Of a DNA stretch of 64,000 nucleotides, positions 61,855 to 64,000 are shown piece after piece. The notes below the pieces were generated by a model. That model made no database searches. It was not told the origin of the DNA and worked only from the letters and a program-made list of their open reading frames with translations. The stretch covers positions 279,273-343,272 of the forward strand of contig PYJD01000023.1 in NCBI GenBank assembly GCA_003635315.1, read 5' to 3'. Every line of letters starts with the position of its first letter. Position 1 is the stretch's first letter. A program made the position numbers and the translations under genes. The DNA is from Candidatus Poribacteria bacterium. Lineage in GTDB: Bacteria > Poribacteria > WGA-4E > WGA-3G.

Positions 61855-62991
61855 CTACCACTCAATATCATCAATTTTTTCTGCAGTTGCCAACTGTTCT
61901 AAAAGAAAGTCAAGCCGAGAACGACTCCTTATTCTTGAGATTCTTTGTATAACCGTATCGGGAACAGCACCGATACGTAGGTTAAGTAGTTTTAATAGAA
62001 ACTCTCGTTTAGCTTGTATCTCACCCCGTTTCTCACCTTGTTCAATGCCCTGTTCAATACCTTGTTTAAGACCTCGTTTCTCACCTCGTTTCTCACCTTG
62101 TTCAAACCCTTGTTGTATAAGAGCTTCTGCACCTGTCATAATGATGTTTTCTACCTCCTTATCTTGAGTTTGAGATTGTATCAGTTGTCTCAATTGTGCT
62201 TGTTCCGCATCCGGACGTCTAAAAAATACAAGAAAATATAAATACAGTAGTGCGTGATTGTGTAATTCAGGATTATCAGATGCTAACGACTCCAGATGTG
62301 TAAGTGCTTCTGTCAAAGCCTCATGCATTGATGTTTCATCTGCATTTTCTTGTTTTAATACTGTCATTAACCATCCGAAAGGATGATCAACTTCAGTAAA
62401 ATTATCTATATCTTCATCTTTCACACCAAGAAATAGTGTCTCAAAAGTTGGGACAAATGAAGACATCAACGCAGGTATATCCATCACAGCGGTAAGGGAT
62501 ATTGGTATTTCCCATCGTTGTGTCCCAGTGTAAAAGACAATAGGAAGGATGGGACGCAAACGCCACTCTCTTACCGGCACTTTAGCATTTTTTTGTTCCG
62601 TCAGTTGTTCATGCCATATTTGGCACATATATGACAACACTCGGTAACCCATCAACTGATCAACGGTAGACTGATGTTCTATGAGGATATAGATAGTTAG
62701 TTCACTTGCCTCGGTTGTATCCCGAAATGGTACAGTAAACACCATATCACCCACTAAATCACGTAATGTGTCATCAACAATACTCCTGTTTTCTATCCTT
62801 GCCTCAGAGAACTCAAGATGTTCTGCCAGTTCACTGGCGAGGATCAGGACTAACCCGTGTAAATGCTCCGTTTTTTTGAATAACCACCTTGCACTTTTGT
62901 CTGCAAAATGTCCTACTTTCGTATTAAATAATGTGCGTATCTCTTCTAAATCTTTTATTTCACTATCTGTCTGCAATTTATCTCCTATCAT
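61855..62991 (-). CDS. Rpn/transposase_31-family PD-(D/E)xK nuclease
   Basis: A protein of 378 residues or slightly less. HFADKSARWLFKKTEHLHGLVLILASELAEHLEFSEARIENRSIVDDTLRDLVGD is the Rpn opening (D..), and LTIYILIEHQSTVDQLMGYRVLSYMCQIW contains the E-x-Q version of the nuclease motif, with VREWRLRPILPIVFYTGTQRWEIP next. The C-terminus has many GxxQG-type repeats (QGFEQGEKRGEKRG) seen in these proteins. The product would be a recombination-promoting nuclease or similar DNA-acting protein. Start is unclear: ATG 62991 or TTG 62976, the latter with AGGAG correctly spaced. It sits beside the IS630 element. Confidence 0.82.
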   Translation of the reverse strand: MIGDKLQTDSEIKDLEEIRTLFNTKVGHFADKSARWLFKKTEHLHGLVLILASELAEHLEFSEARIENRSIVDDTLRDLVGDMVFTVPFRDTTEASELTIYILIEHQSTVDQLMGYRVLSYMCQIWHEQLTEQKNAKVPVREWRLRPILPIVFYTGTQRWEIPISLTAVMDIPALMSSFVPTFETLFLGVKDEDIDNFTEVDHPFGWLMTVLKQENADETSMHEALTEALTHLESLASDNPELHNHALLYLYFLVFFRRPDAEQAQLRQLIQSQTQDKEVENIIMTGAEALIQQGFEQGEKRGEKRGLKQGIEQGIEQGEKRGEIQAKREFLLKLLNLRIGAVPDTVIQRISRIRSRSRLDFLLEQLATAEKIDDIEW

Positions 62992-63107
62992 ATTATCATA
63001 TCGTATAGGATAACATAATTTTATGGGGAGGTCAAAAATTTCGTTGGTCTGAGCAGAGGCATTCAATTGTTGATATAATACTATTTCTATTATAGTAGAA
63101 ATCATAA

Positions 63108-63680
63108 TTACTTATACATTTTTATGATTTGATCGATTGACGCTTCGGCATTGTATTCCCATTTACGCTTTATGTTGGCAAAATCTCTTTCAATAGGATT
63201 GAGTTCGGGCGAATATGGTGGTAAGAATAATAAACTCGCACCGCAACCAGTAATCAATGTCTCTGTTTGTTGACTTTTATGGAAGGAAGCATTATCCAAT
63301 ATGACAACATGTGATGTGTCAAGTAGCGGACACAACACGTTCTCAAGCCACGCATTGAAGGCAAGCGTATCACAAGCACCTTCAAAAAGGACGGGGACTG
63401 TGATACGCCCCTGCATCTGTGCAGCAATGAGCGTTGTGCATCTATACCGATTGCTTGAGATTTTATCCGAGACGCAAACTCCTCTTGGCGCATAAGCGAA
63501 CTGGCGAACACTTTCTGTGCGAAAACCGCTTTCGTCAACATAGACAGGTGTTTTTCCGTTTTGAAGTGCTGCCTGAAGTTCAGTTTGATATTCCTCCTGT
63601 TTTATAGGACATTGTTCCTTGTAGGTGAAAGTCTTTTTTTTCGCGTGCATCCGATCTTCTTCAGACCATAGCAGATACAC
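63108..63680 (-). CDS. IS630-type transposase, C-terminal DDE part (orfB)
   Basis: A 190-residue frame. The catalytic triad appears as VYVDESGFR (first D), VVILDNASFHKSQQ (second D) and PYSPELNPIERDFANIKRKW (final E). These are the hallmarks of the Tc1/mariner-like IS630 DDE domain. The frame has no own strong ribosome-binding site and probably is made as a fusion after -1 frameshifting from the upstream frame: the in-phase text reads KKKTFTYKEQ. Complete by eye. Confidence 0.88.
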   Translation of the reverse strand: MYLLWSEEDRMHAKKKTFTYKEQCPIKQEEYQTELQAALQNGKTPVYVDESGFRTESVRQFAYAPRGVCVSDKISSNRYRCTTLIAAQMQGRITVPVLFEGACDTLAFNAWLENVLCPLLDTSHVVILDNASFHKSQQTETLITGCGASLLFLPPYSPELNPIERDFANIKRKWEYNAEASIDQIIKMYK

Positions 63681-63940
63681 CGCTGCGACACACCAAAATG
63701 TGCAGCGCGTTCCTTCTGAGTGCTGTCTGGGAACTCTTTGACATGTTCAGCGAGTGCTTCTGGATCAAGACGATAAGGTTTACGAGGCCCCGGTTTCTCG
63801 TAACTAAAAGGATCTGCTGCGTCTAACCAGTTATAGATACAACGGCGTGAAACTTGAAATCTACGGGAAGCTTCTGCTTTACTTCCACCAGTTGCTATGA
63901 AATCAAGAACGCGTTTTCGTAAATCTTGTGAATATCTCAT
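63602..63940 (-). CDS. IS630-type transposase, N-terminal HTH part (orfA)
   Basis: A 112-residue frame starting MRYSQDLRKRVLDFIATGGSKAEASRRFQVSRRCIYNWL, the standard IS630 helix-turn-helix, followed by a second DNA-binding segment DSTQKERAAHFGVSQRCICYGLKKIGCTRKKR. The remaining seven residues (LSPTRNNVL) are a frameshift tail. The transposase is expected to continue into the other frame at the A8 run near residue 100. Intact by eye. Confidence 0.85.
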   Translation of the reverse strand: MRYSQDLRKRVLDFIATGGSKAEASRRFQVSRRCIYNWLDAADPFSYEKPGPRKPYRLDPEALAEHVKEFPDSTQKERAAHFGVSQRCICYGLKKIGCTRKKRLSPTRNNVL

Positions 63941-64000
63941 AATATAACTATTATCACAAAAACAGAAAACAATGTAAATTTATTTTTGATTTTAACAATA

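Larger units (their letters stand above)
63108..63940 (-). mobile_element. IS630-type insertion sequence, two overlapping reading frames
   Basis: Two frames of one transposase overlap by 79 bases. The first holds the helix-turn-helix, the second the DDE catalytic part. They are joined across an A8 run (63634-63641 on the minus strand), a -1 slippery site of type A-AAA-AAG, typical of programmed frameshifting in IS630 elements. I could not find clear terminal inverted repeats within the 60 bases left before the window end or next to the Rpn gene, so its limits are not defined. Confidence 0.8.

Overview
The window looks like a chromosome segment of an uncultured, AT-rich Gram-negative bacterium, most probably of the Candidatus Poribacteria or a close relative. 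This is inferred from gene content, not from an rRNA. The signs are three PhyH-type dioxygenases, two Gfo/Idh/MocA dehydrogenases, a sulfatase, a LamG protein, HEAT-repeat and SUMF1-type lipoproteins, WD40/PD40 propellers, and a large secreted protein with a dockerin-like pair of repeats and a C-terminal NYPNPFNPETWIPYQLA-type sorting region. Lipoproteins and beta-barrels indicate an outer membrane. Genes are short operons or singletons separated by repeat-rich AT-rich spacers.

Layout. 0-11 kb: a truncated MDR dehydrogenase, a TPR/PD40 lipoprotein, small membrane proteins, a PhyH dioxygenase, a sugar isomerase/epimerase, a TrpD-like transferase, a CPBP protease and a run of uncharacterised membrane proteins (one carries a premature stop). 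11-15 kb: a ThDP enzyme, a phosphofructokinase with PPi-type residues, a broken HigB-type toxin with its intact antitoxin, and a Gfo/Idh/MocA enzyme. 17-25.6 kb: a large alpha/beta hydrolase, two tandem ammonium transporters and two paralogous outer-membrane barrels flanking a GT39-type glycosyltransferase. 25.7-33.3 kb: trpF-cupin, a metallophosphoesterase, two HEAT lipoproteins, a GNAT enzyme and a Ski2/HelY-like helicase. 33.4-38.6 kb: a xenobiotic-response-element (XRE) regulator with a helical partner, then a secreted metalloprotease flanked on both sides by related hairpin repeats, and a decayed gene. 40-46 kb: a WD40 gene, the conserved transglutaminase / alpha-E / circularly permuted ATP-grasp trio, and an iron-type solute-binding protein preceded by an unlisted 44-residue membrane microprotein. 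46-59 kb: an AAA/DUF234 ATPase with an operator-like palindrome over its promoter, a sulfatase, two PhyH proteins, a LamG protein, a methyltransferase, an MDR reductase, a Gfo/Idh protein, a SUMF1 lipoprotein, an ABC ATPase, a DUF58 protein and a HAD hydrolase. 59-64 kb: a WD40 protein interrupted by an in-frame TGA, three tRNAs (Gly, Cys, Val), an Rpn-family nuclease and an IS630-type element.

The most distinctive material is non-coding. (1) A three-copy element has a 7-bp hairpin with compensatory stem changes followed by a constant AAAAGTGTAAC-plus-T-run tail; each copy lies upstream of, and in the same direction as, a gene. (2) A MITE-like family has ATACCATTTCTAA terminal inverted repeats and a GGTTCCAAACC palindrome. 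(3) GTCGGGT...ACCCGAC hairpin repeats include an 88-bp tandem array. Several genes are broken by single events (A-run indels or in-frame stops), which means either active decay or residual sequence error. No rRNA, CRISPR array, phage module or replication origin was seen. There is no clear multi-gene defence system.
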